From the NCBI RefSeq assembly GCF_030816485.1, contig NZ_JAUSYC010000001.1, positions 2,294,001 to 2,358,000 of the forward strand: a stretch of DNA of 64,000 nucleotides. The letters are read 5' to 3'. Origin of the DNA: Arthrobacter sp. B1I2 (GTDB lineage: Bacteria > Actinomycetota > Actinomycetes > Actinomycetales > Micrococcaceae). The translations under genes and the position numbers were made by a program. Shown piece by piece: positions 27,064-36,670 of the stretch (position 1 is its first letter; every line of letters starts with the position of its first letter). A model generated the notes under the pieces. That model was not told the DNA's origin. It saw only the letters and a list, made by a program, of their open reading frames with translations, and ran no database searches.

Positions 27064-27849
27064 ATGGACGATCTTGGTGTAGCTGTAGTAATCGAAGATG
27101 ACGCCGATGTGCGCAACCTCCTTGAAGGAGTGTTGACGCAGGCGGGCTTCGAAGTGCATACAGCTGTTGACGGGCGGGCCGGGGTTGAGGTGGTCCGCAG
27201 CAAGCAGGCCAATGTTGTGACGCTCGATATCGGCCTGCCTGACATTGACGGGTTTGAGGTTTTACGGAGGATCCGGAATTTCAGCAACGCTTACGTGGTG
27301 ATGCTGACAGGCCGCACAGAGGAACCCGACCTGCTGTCCGCCCTCAACGCGGGTGCGGACGACTACATCGCAAAACCCTTCAGGCCAAGGGAACTCCGGG
27401 CCCGGGTGTCAGCCATGATGCGCAGGCCGCGGCACGAGGTGACCGGGAATCCCCTGTCTCCCTCCTTGGCGGAACAGGCCGCGGCACCTGCCGGCGGTCA
27501 GGCCGAGCCCGGAGTCCTGCAGCACAACGGGCTCCTGCTGAACCACCGGACGCGCACCGTGGAAATCAAAGGTGAGCCCCTGGGGCTGACGCGCAGTGAG
27601 TTCGACCTGCTCCACGTGCTGCTTAAGGGCGGCGGCGCCGTGTGCACTAGGGCCGACCTGGTTCGGGCGGTGCGGGGTGATTTCTATGACCGGGACACGT
27701 ACATCAGCGAGGCGGACGAGCGCGCCGTTGAGGTGCACGTGGGAAACCTGCGGCGCAAGCTCAAAGAGGACCAGGTTGCCCCGCGCTGGCTGCAAACAGT
27801 CCGCGGGGTGGGATACCGGCTGGCACCGAGGCGGCCGGACGATAAGTAA
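27064..27849 (+). CDS. OmpR/PhoB-family response regulator
   Basis: A 261-residue regulator. The receiver domain (residues 6-122) has the acidic pair EDD, phospho-acceptor Asp55 in TLDIGLPDIDGFE, the switch Thr in MLTGRT and the Lys in IAKPFRPREL. A linker of about 35 residues leads to a winged-helix DNA-binding domain (about 158-258) with GLTRSEFDLLHVLLK and VRGVGYRLAP. Start chosen at the ATG behind AGGGATA; the frame is open 66 bp further upstream. Divergent from the kinase and ending 3 bp from the HPt-like gene. Confidence 0.92.
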   Translation: MDDLGVAVVIEDDADVRNLLEGVLTQAGFEVHTAVDGRAGVEVVRSKQANVVTLDIGLPDIDGFEVLRRIRNFSNAYVVMLTGRTEEPDLLSALNAGADDYIAKPFRPRELRARVSAMMRRPRHEVTGNPLSPSLAEQAAAPAGGQAEPGVLQHNGLLLNHRTRTVEIKGEPLGLTRSEFDLLHVLLKGGGAVCTRADLVRAVRGDFYDRDTYISEADERAVEVHVGNLRRKLKEDQVAPRWLQTVRGVGYRLAPRRPDDK

Positions 27850-27852
27850 CTG

Positions 27853-28335
27853 CTATCCCTTTTCCAGGATGTAGGTTTCCTGAAGCTCGGACACAGTGCG
27901 TGCCCCGTCCCGGGCTACTCCGGCCATCATTGCCCGTCCCTGGAGAAAGTCACCCTGCCGGATCAAGCCTTCCAGGAGTTCCGCAAGCTTGGCCAGGCGC
28001 AGTCCGCCAACCATCGCGGAGCTGATCTTGAGGCTGATGACCGCGTCCAGGGCCAAGTCCTCGTCCTGACTGTAAATTGCTGTTTCCAGCCGGGCCAGGC
28101 GCAGATCCCACATGGCCGTGTAGTCACGGGCGAAGCGCTGCGCCAGCCCGGGTCCGGCCAGTTCATCTTCGAGTTCGTCCAGCACTGCTGCATCAATTAA
28201 CGGCAAGAGAGCGGCCGCTTCCAGTGAGGGGACCGCGCTGGCGGCCGGAACGGGAGCGGCAGGCGAAGCGACCCCGGACAGCGGGGAGTCCACGGCGGGG
28301 CTCTTTCCGCTGGTGCCGGGATCGGGACTGTGCAT
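27853..28335 (-). CDS. HPt-like protein lacking the phospho-accepting histidine
   Basis: A 160-residue soluble protein. Residues 1-37 are Pro/Ala/Ser-rich and probably disordered; residues 38-155 read as a four-helix HPt domain (LLPLIDAAVLDELEDEL, AQRFARDYTAMWDLRLARLETAI, LISLKISSAMVGGLRLAKLAELLE). In the canonical AHxLKGSS motif, the phosphorylated His is replaced by Ile100 (codon 28036-28038) while LK and SS are kept. It may be a phosphotransfer decoy or a structural adaptor. It is the last gene in the direction of Tad locus 1, 93 bp after tadC. Confidence 0.7.
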   Translation of the reverse strand: MHSPDPGTSGKSPAVDSPLSGVASPAAPVPAASAVPSLEAAALLPLIDAAVLDELEDELAGPGLAQRFARDYTAMWDLRLARLETAIYSQDEDLALDAVISLKISSAMVGGLRLAKLAELLEGLIRQGDFLQGRAMMAGVARDGARTVSELQETYILEKG

Positions 28336-28428
28336 TGTTCAAGGCTACTTCCTGGAATTCCTTTGGTGTCCTATTTCTTCTCATTCTGGGGAAACCTTGA
28401 GGCAACCTTGCCGCCGCCCTGAGTATCC

Positions 28429-29313
28429 TTACTGCCCGCTGAAGGTAATCACCGTGTTGATCACGGCCGGCCCCAGAATGGCAATGAAGAGGACCGGAAA
28501 GATAAAGAACAAGAGCGGGAAAAGAATCATGACGGGCAGCTTCAGGGCCTTTTCCTCGGCCCGTTGGCGCCGTTTGACGCGCATGACTTTCGCCTGGATG
28601 CGCAGGACCCGGCTGATGGCGATCCCGTACGTATCAGCCTGGACCACGGCCTGCACGAAGCTGCGCAGTTCGGGGATGTTGGTTCTCTCGGCCAGGGCGA
28701 TGTAGGACTCGCGGCGGCTGCGTCCCACCTGCATGTCCTGCAGGGTGCGGACCAGTTCCTCGGCAAGGGGACCCTTGCCGTTATCGCCGGCGCGAGCCAT
28801 GGCGCCTTCGAAGCCGAGCCCGGCTTCGACTGAAATCAGCATTTGGTCCAGTGTGTTGGCCAACTCCAGCTGCATCGCCTTCTGGCGTTCCACGCCCTTG
28901 CTGTAGAGGAGGAGGTCCGGGATGAAGTAGCCGAGGAAAAGGACGAAGAGTCCGGCGAGTTTCATCAGCGGGCTGCTTCCCACACCTGCCAGGTAGCCGC
29001 CCATGGCGACGCCGGCCAGGCCCAGGGCGAGCTTGGATCCCAGCACTTTTCCCAGCGGCATGGAGGCGGGCCGCCCGGCGAGGGCCAGGAGCCGGTCCAG
29101 GAAGGCGACATAGGCCGGGGGGGTGAGGCGCCGGCCCAGTGCTTCGAGCCGACCCGACGCTCCGGCAGGAGCAGCGGCAATGGCAGGCGCGCCGCGGGAC
29201 AGAAGGTCGGTGGCAGCGAGGCGGCCCTGCTTGTCCACGGTCAGGACGGACCAAGCCAGAGCCCCTATGGGGAGGCAGACCAGGAGCACGGAGAGGAGGA
29301 CGATCAGGTTCAC
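28429..29313 (-). CDS. tadC: Tad locus 1: TadC inner-membrane platform protein
   Basis: A 294-residue type II secretion F-family protein. The T2SSF domain (about residues 140-265) includes LELANTLDQMLISVEAGLGFEGAMARA and the RRQRAEEKALKLPVMILFPLLFFIFP region. Hydrophobic segments lie at the N terminus, at about 90-130 and at the C terminus. With TadB it forms the platform turned by the ATPase TadA. Lies 7 bp after tadB. Confidence 0.9.
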   Translation of the reverse strand: MNLIVLLSVLLVCLPIGALAWSVLTVDKQGRLAATDLLSRGAPAIAAAPAGASGRLEALGRRLTPPAYVAFLDRLLALAGRPASMPLGKVLGSKLALGLAGVAMGGYLAGVGSSPLMKLAGLFVLFLGYFIPDLLLYSKGVERQKAMQLELANTLDQMLISVEAGLGFEGAMARAGDNGKGPLAEELVRTLQDMQVGRSRRESYIALAERTNIPELRSFVQAVVQADTYGIAISRVLRIQAKVMRVKRRQRAEEKALKLPVMILFPLLFFIFPVLFIAILGPAVINTVITFSGQ

Positions 29314-29320
29314 GGGGTCC

Positions 29321-30253
29321 TCAAAACTTCAGGTCGATGATCTTGCGCATCCACAGCGCGCCAATGGTCATCAGGACAAAGGAAGCGCCGATCATCACCC
29401 AGCCGAGGGGGTGGGTGAACATGGAGTTCATGTAGCTGGGGCTCACGGCCAGCAGCATGGCCACGATGCCGAACGGCATGGCGATCAGGATGTAGGCGGA
29501 GAACTTGCCTTCCGCGGCCAAGGCCTTGATATGCCCCTTGATCTCCGCGCGCTCGCGGATGGTTTCGTTCACCTGGTCCAGGACCTCCGCCAGGTTGCCA
29601 CCCACCTCCCGGTTGATCTGGATGGCCTGCGAGATCCAGACGAAGTCCTCGTTCTTCATCCGGTCGGCGGTGTCGTTGAGGGCGGCCAGCAGGTCCCGGC
29701 CGAGGCTTGTTTCGGTAATCACGCGCCGCATTTCCTCCGACGTCGGTTTCTGGGACTCGGTGGCGGCGGCCTCGATGGCCCGCAAGATGCTGTGGCCGGC
29801 GCGCAGGCCGCCGGAAAGCAGCTGCAGGGTATCGCCAAGCTGGCTGTCGAAGGCGGTACGGCGCTTGCCTGCCAGGAATCCGAGGACGAGTTTGCCCAGA
29901 AAAGGAGCCAGCAGGGCGAGCAGCAGTCCCACCACGGGACTCACGGTCACAGTGCCGACCAGCATCCCGACGCAGGCACCGATGCCCACCAGCAGGAAGA
30001 ACTCGGCCTGGCTGAGGCGCAGGCCAGCGTTCTCCAGCTCCGGGCGGGAGAACAGCTTCACGTTCCGGCCCCCGAGCATCCGTTCGAACGACCTGACGCC
30101 GGAGAGTGCCAGGCGGGAGAGAGAGGATGGTGGCTCGGGTTCAAACGGACGACGGCGGTCCAGCGGCACCGCGGGGGCACTCGGCAGGAGCACGGCCACA
30201 CCGAGCAGGCAGATGGCTGCCAGGAGAATGGCGCTTCCGATGGCGATGATCAT
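29321..30253 (-). CDS. tadB: Tad locus 1: TadB inner-membrane platform protein
   Basis: A 310-residue T2SSF-family protein with an N-terminal transmembrane segment, a pair of central segments (about 95-140) and two near the C terminus. QLGDTLQLLSGGLRAGHSILRAIEAAA and the EVGGNLAEVLDQVNETIRERAEIKGHIKAL block are typical of TadB. The frame extends upstream to 30430, but the ATG at 30253 is behind AGGGACG and 10 bp from the tadA stop. Confidence 0.9.
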   Translation of the reverse strand: MIIAIGSAILLAAICLLGVAVLLPSAPAVPLDRRRPFEPEPPSSLSRLALSGVRSFERMLGGRNVKLFSRPELENAGLRLSQAEFFLLVGIGACVGMLVGTVTVSPVVGLLLALLAPFLGKLVLGFLAGKRRTAFDSQLGDTLQLLSGGLRAGHSILRAIEAAATESQKPTSEEMRRVITETSLGRDLLAALNDTADRMKNEDFVWISQAIQINREVGGNLAEVLDQVNETIRERAEIKGHIKALAAEGKFSAYILIAMPFGIVAMLLAVSPSYMNSMFTHPLGWVMIGASFVLMTIGALWMRKIIDLKF

Positions 30254-30263
30254 GGCCGCGTCC

Positions 30264-31753
<1,490 letters not shown>

Positions 31754-31754
<1 letters not shown>

Positions 31755-32950
31755 CAGATAACCACCCTTCGGTGAAGCTTCCGCTGTGCCTGCGCGCGCC
31801 AAGCCGGGTTGAAGCGCTCCACGAGCTGGCGGAGGCTTTTGACGGCCGGGTCTTTCCTGGATTCCTGGAGGACGGGGATGCCCCGGTTGGTGGACAGTGC
31901 CACGGCGCGGGAGCGGGGGACGCTGACGTCCACGGGCGCGCCGATGGTGGATTCAACGTCCTGCACGTTCAAGCCTGCTTTGGCGTCGGCCATGTTCAGG
32001 ACCACGTGCCGGGATTCGGGCATGATCTCCAACTGGCGGAGGACTTCCAGGCCGGAGCGGAGGCCGCGGAGGCTGGGGATGTCCATGGCGCTGACCCAGA
32101 CCACGTCCGTGCACTGCTCCATGGCGGCGAGACCAATTTCCGGCATGCCGGGGGCGGTGTCCAGCACCACGTACTGGAATTCCTGGGCGAGCTGTTCCAG
32201 CAGGCGGGTGATCTGGTCCGGGGTGATGTGGTCCGCGTCCACCGGGTTGGGCGGGGCGCACAGGGCGTAGATGCCGGCCGGGTGCACGGTGAGGAAGGCC
32301 TTGAGGACCAGGGAGTCTTGGGCGGCCGCGGGGGTGACGGCGTCCGTGACCGTGTGTTCCGGGTTGAGGTAGAGGCCGGAGGCGACGTCCCCGAACTGGA
32401 GGTCAAGGTCCACGATGACCACGCCCATGGGCGCGATCTGGGCCAGGCCGATGGCGATGTTGGTGGCCAGGGTGGTCTTGCCCACGCCGCCCTTGGGGGA
32501 GAAGACGCCGATGACCAGGCCCTTGCCGCCTTTCTCCACCTGGGCTGATTCCGGGCTGCGGTGGCGGGTGGCGAAGGACTGGCAGGCGCGCTCGAGCAGC
32601 ACCCGAATTTCCGCTGCGTCCGCCTGTGGGCTGAGGATGTCGCGGACGCCGGCGCGCATGGCGTGCAGCAAGCCATCGGGGTCGACGTCGCTGACCAGGA
32701 CCAGGCTGAGGCCGGGGAGCTGGACGTCGAAGACTTTGGCGAACCGGAGTGCTTCCTCGTAGGGGACGTCCGGGCCAATGATCAGCACCTCCGGCTGCTC
32801 CTGGTTGAGGAGGGCGAAGAGTTCCTGGGGTCCGGCCGGGAGGATGTCCGAGGCGATGGTCTGGACGCTCCCCCGGAGGCCGTGGGCGACGGCGGCGCGC
32901 AGCTTCTGGTCGAAGTCGCCGTTGGGGGAGAGGAGGACGAAGCGGCTCAT
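31754..32950 (-). CDS. tadZ: Tad locus 1: TadZ/CpaE MinD-like localisation ATPase
   Basis: A 398-residue protein. An atypical receiver-like domain (about 1-125) precedes a MinD/ParA-type ATPase with the deviant Walker A FSPKGGVGKTTLATN near residue 147 and VIVDLDLQFGD. TadZ/CpaE proteins place the Tad machine, often at the pole. Overlaps cpaB upstream (ATGA) and tadA downstream. Confidence 0.93.
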
Positions 32951-33702
32951 TTGTACACCGTGTCCTTCCTGGCGATGAAGCCGCCGTTGTCCTGGGCGTC
33001 GAGGGGTTCCTTGGTGAGCCAGAGGGTGCCGAACTCGGAAGTGAAGACGATCTTGTTGGCATCGACGTCGCTCACAGCGACAGTGATGATGAGTGCACCT
33101 TCCGGGACGGCGGTGTCTTGGGGGGTGGTGCCATCCGTCGGTTTCGCGCTTGCGTTCGCCTGCGGTGCCCGTTGAATGGCAGTGACCAGGACTTTGCGGA
33201 GGGTCAGCTGGGTCGTTGGTGCATCCGGTTTGGCTTTGTCGGTGCCCTCCTTAAAGCTGAGGGCAATACCAACATGGTCGCCCACCGCAATCCGGCCACC
33301 AACAACGCGTTGAGGTTCCAGCTGGAAGGAAACTTCCTGGAACCCGGCGGGCACCTTGACTGTGCCATCGTCCTTCGCGTCCTTTGGGGCCACAAGCCGT
33401 TCGGCCAGGAGTTGTTCGCCCGGGACGAGGTCAACTGCGGTCACAGTGCCTGCCTTGCTGTCGAGGCTGCTGAGTGCACTGGTTGAAACCGCCGAAGCGG
33501 GGACCTTTTTGATGGCAAGCGATGCGGCCACATCATTGACGGCGGTGCCGGCGGGAACGCTCTTTGTCACCACGAGCACGTCCTTCGGCTGCATGCTGGC
33601 CACAGCCCGTTGATCCGCCCCCTGGGCATAGAAAATAATGAGGACAGCTCCCACAAGCGCCAAGGCGACAGCGGCCGTGCCGGCGAGCATGCGAGACTTC
33701 AC
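32947..33702 (-). CDS. cpaB: Tad locus 1: CpaB/RcpC-like SAF-domain protein
   Basis: A 251-residue protein with one N-terminal transmembrane segment (VALALVGAVLIIFY) and a SAF domain (about 40-105, VVTKSVPAGTAVNDVAASLAIKKVP). In diderms RcpC stabilises the secretin; this monoderm has no secretin, so the role must be different. The GTG at 33702 lies 5 nt after GGAG; the open frame upstream to 33834 has no homology. Confidence 0.88.
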   Translation of the reverse strand: MKSRMLAGTAAVALALVGAVLIIFYAQGADQRAVASMQPKDVLVVTKSVPAGTAVNDVAASLAIKKVPASAVSTSALSSLDSKAGTVTAVDLVPGEQLLAERLVAPKDAKDDGTVKVPAGFQEVSFQLEPQRVVGGRIAVGDHVGIALSFKEGTDKAKPDAPTTQLTLRKVLVTAIQRAPQANASAKPTDGTTPQDTAVPEGALIITVAVSDVDANKIVFTSEFGTLWLTKEPLDAQDNGGFIARKDTVYK

Positions 33703-33725
33703 TTTTACTCCTGATGGGGGTAGTG

Positions 33726-34799
33726 CTAGAGGGTGAGGCGGACGATGGTGGCGCCGAAGGCGTTCACCGGGCCGAGCGTGAAGCCGTCGGCAAGCGACAC
33801 GTACGTGACGAACTTCCCGATGATGCCGCGGCACGAACCTTTACATTCAGTCGTTTTTGTCACGCCAGTCGTGGTCGAGGTCAGATTATGAAAGGTGTAG
33901 GGGAGGCTGCTGTCGTCAAGACCCTTGCCGTCACCGCCGCTGAACTTCCAGCCTGTCACTTTGAATGCCGCGAAAGCGGTCAGGCCGTATATCGCCCCGT
34001 TGCCAGTGCCTGTCACCTTGTCGAAGACGGGGAGAAGAACGATGACGTCTCGACCGGCGTTAATGTCCTTGGCCCAGCCGTTAAGCGTGTCTGAGCAGTT
34101 GCCGGGAGCGTTGTTGCCGGGGTCGCTCCCGCCTTCGCTTACCGCGAGATCGATGGTGCCCCCGCACTTTCCGGCGTCCTGGACCAGCCAGCCGAAGCCT
34201 CCATCAACGGCCGCACCGGACGGCCCGTAGTTGCAGTCGGCGTTGGCGTTCTGGCCGTGGTCCTGGAGAAGCTGCAGCCCGCCGTCGATATTGTCCTTTA
34301 CTTGGCAAATGGAGAAAGCCAAGGGGAAGGCCGTGCGACCCGCCTTGGGGCTGCCCCAGGCGGCCGAAGCGCTCGCGCCGACCTTCGCCGTGGGAATCCC
34401 CAGGACATCGGCGAAATAGAGCGAGACCGAGTCAGCGGGGGCGCCGTTTCCCTTTGCAGTGGTGTTTACCGTGACCTTGCGGGTTGTTGTATCCAAGGCG
34501 ATGGACCTGACGTTACTCATGCCGTCCAGGGCGTTCTGGTCGGCAAGGGTCGCAGCCAGCGTGGACGTCGTGGAGCACAACGTATCGGTGGCCTTGCGCG
34601 CACACTTTTGAGCCATGCCTATGGCGGCAGCGTCTGCTCCGCTTTGAAGCTGTGAATGCTCCGAATACATGACCCCGACGTCGACAGCAACCGCCGCAGA
34701 TCCGAGGAGGACAACCAGCATGATGGCAACGATGACTGAAATGGCACCGCGCTCACTTGTTGGCTTGTCTGCTGGCCGGACTGCCGTCAGCCGCCGCAC
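33726..34799 (-). CDS. tadG: Tad locus 1: TadG-like pseudopilin/membrane protein
   Basis: A 357-residue protein with the TadE/TadG-like N-terminal helix (ERGAISVIVAIMLVVLLGSAAVAVDVGVMYSEHSQLQSGADAAA) followed by an extracellular domain of about 280 residues containing several Cys. The GTG at 34799 lies inside tadE: the two frames overlap by 13 nt, coding CGG-stop in one and (V/M)RRL in the other. The same overlap occurs in locus 2. The extracellular domain is not recognised. Confidence 0.85.
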   Translation of the reverse strand: MRRLTAVRPADKPTSERGAISVIVAIMLVVLLGSAAVAVDVGVMYSEHSQLQSGADAAAIGMAQKCARKATDTLCSTTSTLAATLADQNALDGMSNVRSIALDTTTRKVTVNTTAKGNGAPADSVSLYFADVLGIPTAKVGASASAAWGSPKAGRTAFPLAFSICQVKDNIDGGLQLLQDHGQNANADCNYGPSGAAVDGGFGWLVQDAGKCGGTIDLAVSEGGSDPGNNAPGNCSDTLNGWAKDINAGRDVIVLLPVFDKVTGTGNGAIYGLTAFAAFKVTGWKFSGGDGKGLDDSSLPYTFHNLTSTTTGVTKTTECKGSCRGIIGKFVTYVSLADGFTLGPVNAFGATIVRLTL

Positions 34800-35170
34800 A
34801 GCATGACTCCCTTGCCTGTCATTGGGAACGGACCGGCAATCCCGGTGATGGTGGAGAGCGTGTACTTGATGGTGACTGTCACTTGGGTACCCGTACTGCA
34901 AACGGTGGGGCTGACGGTGATGGCGGAGGTGGGGATGGTGGAGCTGACTGATGCGGCACCGCTCTGGGCTGCGGACGCGGCGGCTGTCGGATTGTTGTTG
35001 ATGGCCATTACGCGGACGCCGTCGCGGGCTGCGTTGGTGAGAGTGAGCTGGGCGTTGTAGGCTCGGCCGAATTCGATTGTTCCCATCACCAGCATCAAGA
35101 GGAGGGGCAGCAGGATCGCGAATTCGACGGCGGCTGCACCGCGTTCCGAATCTTGTGACACCTGCTGCAC
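34787..35170 (-). CDS. tadE: Tad locus 1: TadE-like minor pilin
   Basis: A 127-residue pseudopilin. The N terminus SERGAAAVEFAILLPLLLMLVMGTIEFGRAYN is the TadE motif with a G/A processing site before AAVEF, and a hydrophobic helix. A C-terminal domain with one Cys pair (VCSTGT, MLCGG) follows. Likely processed by the prepilin peptidase encoded in locus 2, since none is present here. Confidence 0.9.
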   Translation of the reverse strand: MQQVSQDSERGAAAVEFAILLPLLLMLVMGTIEFGRAYNAQLTLTNAARDGVRVMAINNNPTAAASAAQSGAASVSSTIPTSAITVSPTVCSTGTQVTVTIKYTLSTITGIAGPFPMTGKGVMLCGG

Positions 35171-35220
35171 CTCCTCATAGATGGCTTGTCTTCCGGGATG
35201 GGATGCTGCCCGAGACGGTG

Positions 35221-35246
35221 CGGTTCCGATATCGGGTCCGGAACCG
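35221..35246 (-). promoter_or_regulatory. Stem-loop between flp and tadE, locus 1
   Basis: An 8-bp perfect stem, CGGTTCCG/CGGAACCG with a 10-nt loop, sits in the 90-bp gap between the pilin stop and tadE. It has no U-tract. A comparable hairpin occurs at the same place in locus 2, suggesting differential expression of pilin and machinery. Confidence 0.5.
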
Positions 35247-35260
35247 GACTTTTGGTGGAT

Positions 35261-35479
35261 CTAGCCGCCTACTACAGGGGCCTTCGGTGCCAGCTGAGTA
35301 TTGATCGACTTGAAGAAGCCGTCCAACGTGCCGCCCAGGGTGCTGACGGCAACAATGATGACGACGGCGATGAGGCCGACCATGATGCCGTATTCGACGG
35401 CGGTGGCGCCCTTTTCGTTGCTGAGGCGGTCCTTGAGGCTGAAGCCGAGGGTCTGAAGGGTGGCGATGAGAGAAAGCAT
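35261..35479 (-). CDS. flp: Tad locus 1: Flp-type pilin
   Basis: A 72-residue Flp prepilin. NEKGATAVEYGIMVGLIAVVIIVAVSTLGGTLDGFF holds the Gly-Ala cleavage site, the conserved Glu5-Tyr6 of the mature pilin and the single hydrophobic helix. The C terminus (KSINTQLAPKAPVVGG) is longer than in the locus 2 pilins. Good site AGGAG before the ATG. First gene of locus 1. Confidence 0.94.
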   Translation of the reverse strand: MLSLIATLQTLGFSLKDRLSNEKGATAVEYGIMVGLIAVVIIVAVSTLGGTLDGFFKSINTQLAPKAPVVGG

Positions 35480-35537
35480 TTTGTACTCCTGAGCGAGTCG
35501 GATGGCTGGCCCTGCACCAGCACTAAGACGAAGTTAG

Positions 35538-35557
35538 CAACGCTTGATGCAGCGTTG
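35538..35557. promoter_or_regulatory. Inverted repeat upstream of flp, locus 1
   Basis: CAACGCT-N6-AGCGTTG, a perfect 7-bp inverted repeat, lies 59 bp upstream of the pilin start. Size and spacing fit a dimeric transcription factor site. The protein bound is unknown. Confidence 0.45.
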
Positions 35558-35672
35558 ACCGGATCTTGCAACATCCTGCGCAAAGCCTTTACCAAGTGCA
35601 CTTTCACTGCGCTTTTGCCGGGTTTGTCCTGCGCTGATGGTGGGCTTCCTGAACTTTGGGGCACACACAAAG

Positions 35673-35704
35673 GGACCCCCTCGGTTCTGGGTGCCGAGGG
35701 GGTC
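35673..35704 (-). terminator. Terminator of Tad locus 2
   Basis: A 12-bp stem, GGACCCCCTCGG on the minus strand pairing with CCGAGGGGGTCC, lies 52 bp beyond the tadC stop of locus 2. It is followed on the minus strand by CTTTGTGTG. It separates the two tandem loci. Confidence 0.75.
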
Positions 35705-35755
35705 CGGTATTTGGGGGCGCCGGATAGCGCACTGGGTGGCTTTCGCCGAATTAAG

Positions 35756-36661
35756 TCACCAGGCGGAGAAAGTTTTCATGACGTTGATGGCTGCCGGGCC
35801 GATGATCACAATGAACAGGACCGGCAGGATGGCGAACATCAAAGGGAAAAGTACCTTGACAGGCAGTTTCATGGCTTTTTCTTCTGCCCGCTGCCGCCGC
35901 TTGATCCGCATTTGTTTCGCCTGCGTCTTCAGGACCTTTGCGATAGCGATACCGTAAATATCAGCCTGTACGACGGAACGGATAAAGGCTCTAAGGTCAG
36001 GTACGTCTGTCCTGGTACCTAGTGCCTCATAGGCTTCCGCCCGGCTTCGGCCAACTTGCATGTCTTGAAGGGTCCGCATGAGCTCAAATGCAAGGGGACC
36101 TTTTCCATTCTGCGCCGCACGGGCCATGGCGCTTTCGAACCCCAATCCGGCTTCCACCGAAATGAGCATCTGATCCAAGGTGTTGGGTAGTTCCAGCTCG
36201 ATCGCCTTCTGGCGTTCAGCTCCCCTGCCGTGCACCAGAATGTCAGGAACAAAGTAGGCGAGGGCTGCCGCCAGTACGACGAGCAGGGAGGCAGAAGGTG
36301 TCACGTTCTTGCTAATGAAAAGGATTCCCAGCACAGAGACGAGGAGAGCCAGAGCGGGCTTGGCAATCAGCAGCCTTGGAAGGGGCAGCTGTGCCGGTCG
36401 TCCAGCGCGAGCAAGGAGTTTGTCCAGCCATGCAACGTAGCCCTTCGGCGTGACTCTTATTCCAAGCGGGATTGCCGGCTTGGAACCAGGAAGTCCGGCA
36501 GCCACTGTCCCGGGCACCCGGCTGTCTATGAGGCGGATGCCTCTGCCGAGGTTGCTGCGGACTGCTGCGAAACCCCTTCTATCGACAGAGAGGAACGACC
36601 AAGCCAGGAAGGAAACAGGGAACACAATCAGGCCTATTATCAGCCAAGCCATTGTTGTCAT
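35756..36661 (-). CDS. tadC: Tad locus 2: TadC inner-membrane platform protein
   Basis: A 301-residue T2SSF protein paralogous to the locus 1 TadC. LELPNTLDQMLISVEAGLGFESAMARAAQNGKGPLAFELMRTLQDMQVGRSRAEAYEAL matches the locus 1 copy closely. Codons carry more A/T at third positions than in locus 1. Ends before the shared terminator region, 9 bp after tadB. Confidence 0.9.
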   Translation of the reverse strand: MTTMAWLIIGLIVFPVSFLAWSFLSVDRRGFAAVRSNLGRGIRLIDSRVPGTVAAGLPGSKPAIPLGIRVTPKGYVAWLDKLLARAGRPAQLPLPRLLIAKPALALLVSVLGILFISKNVTPSASLLVVLAAALAYFVPDILVHGRGAERQKAIELELPNTLDQMLISVEAGLGFESAMARAAQNGKGPLAFELMRTLQDMQVGRSRAEAYEALGTRTDVPDLRAFIRSVVQADIYGIAIAKVLKTQAKQMRIKRRQRAEEKAMKLPVKVLFPLMFAILPVLFIVIIGPAAINVMKTFSAW

Positions 36662-36670
36662 TATTTCCTC

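Noticed and set aside
27064..27849. Response regulator as a TadZ-type protein
   Set aside because: It has a complete receiver and a winged-helix DNA-binding domain, with no MinD-like ATPase. It is an ordinary OmpR-family regulator.
33702..33834. Longer N terminus for the locus 1 CpaB
   Set aside because: The upstream codons are Arg/His-rich, lack homology to the locus 2 copy, and run back into the 3' end of tadG. The GTG behind GGAG explains the start.
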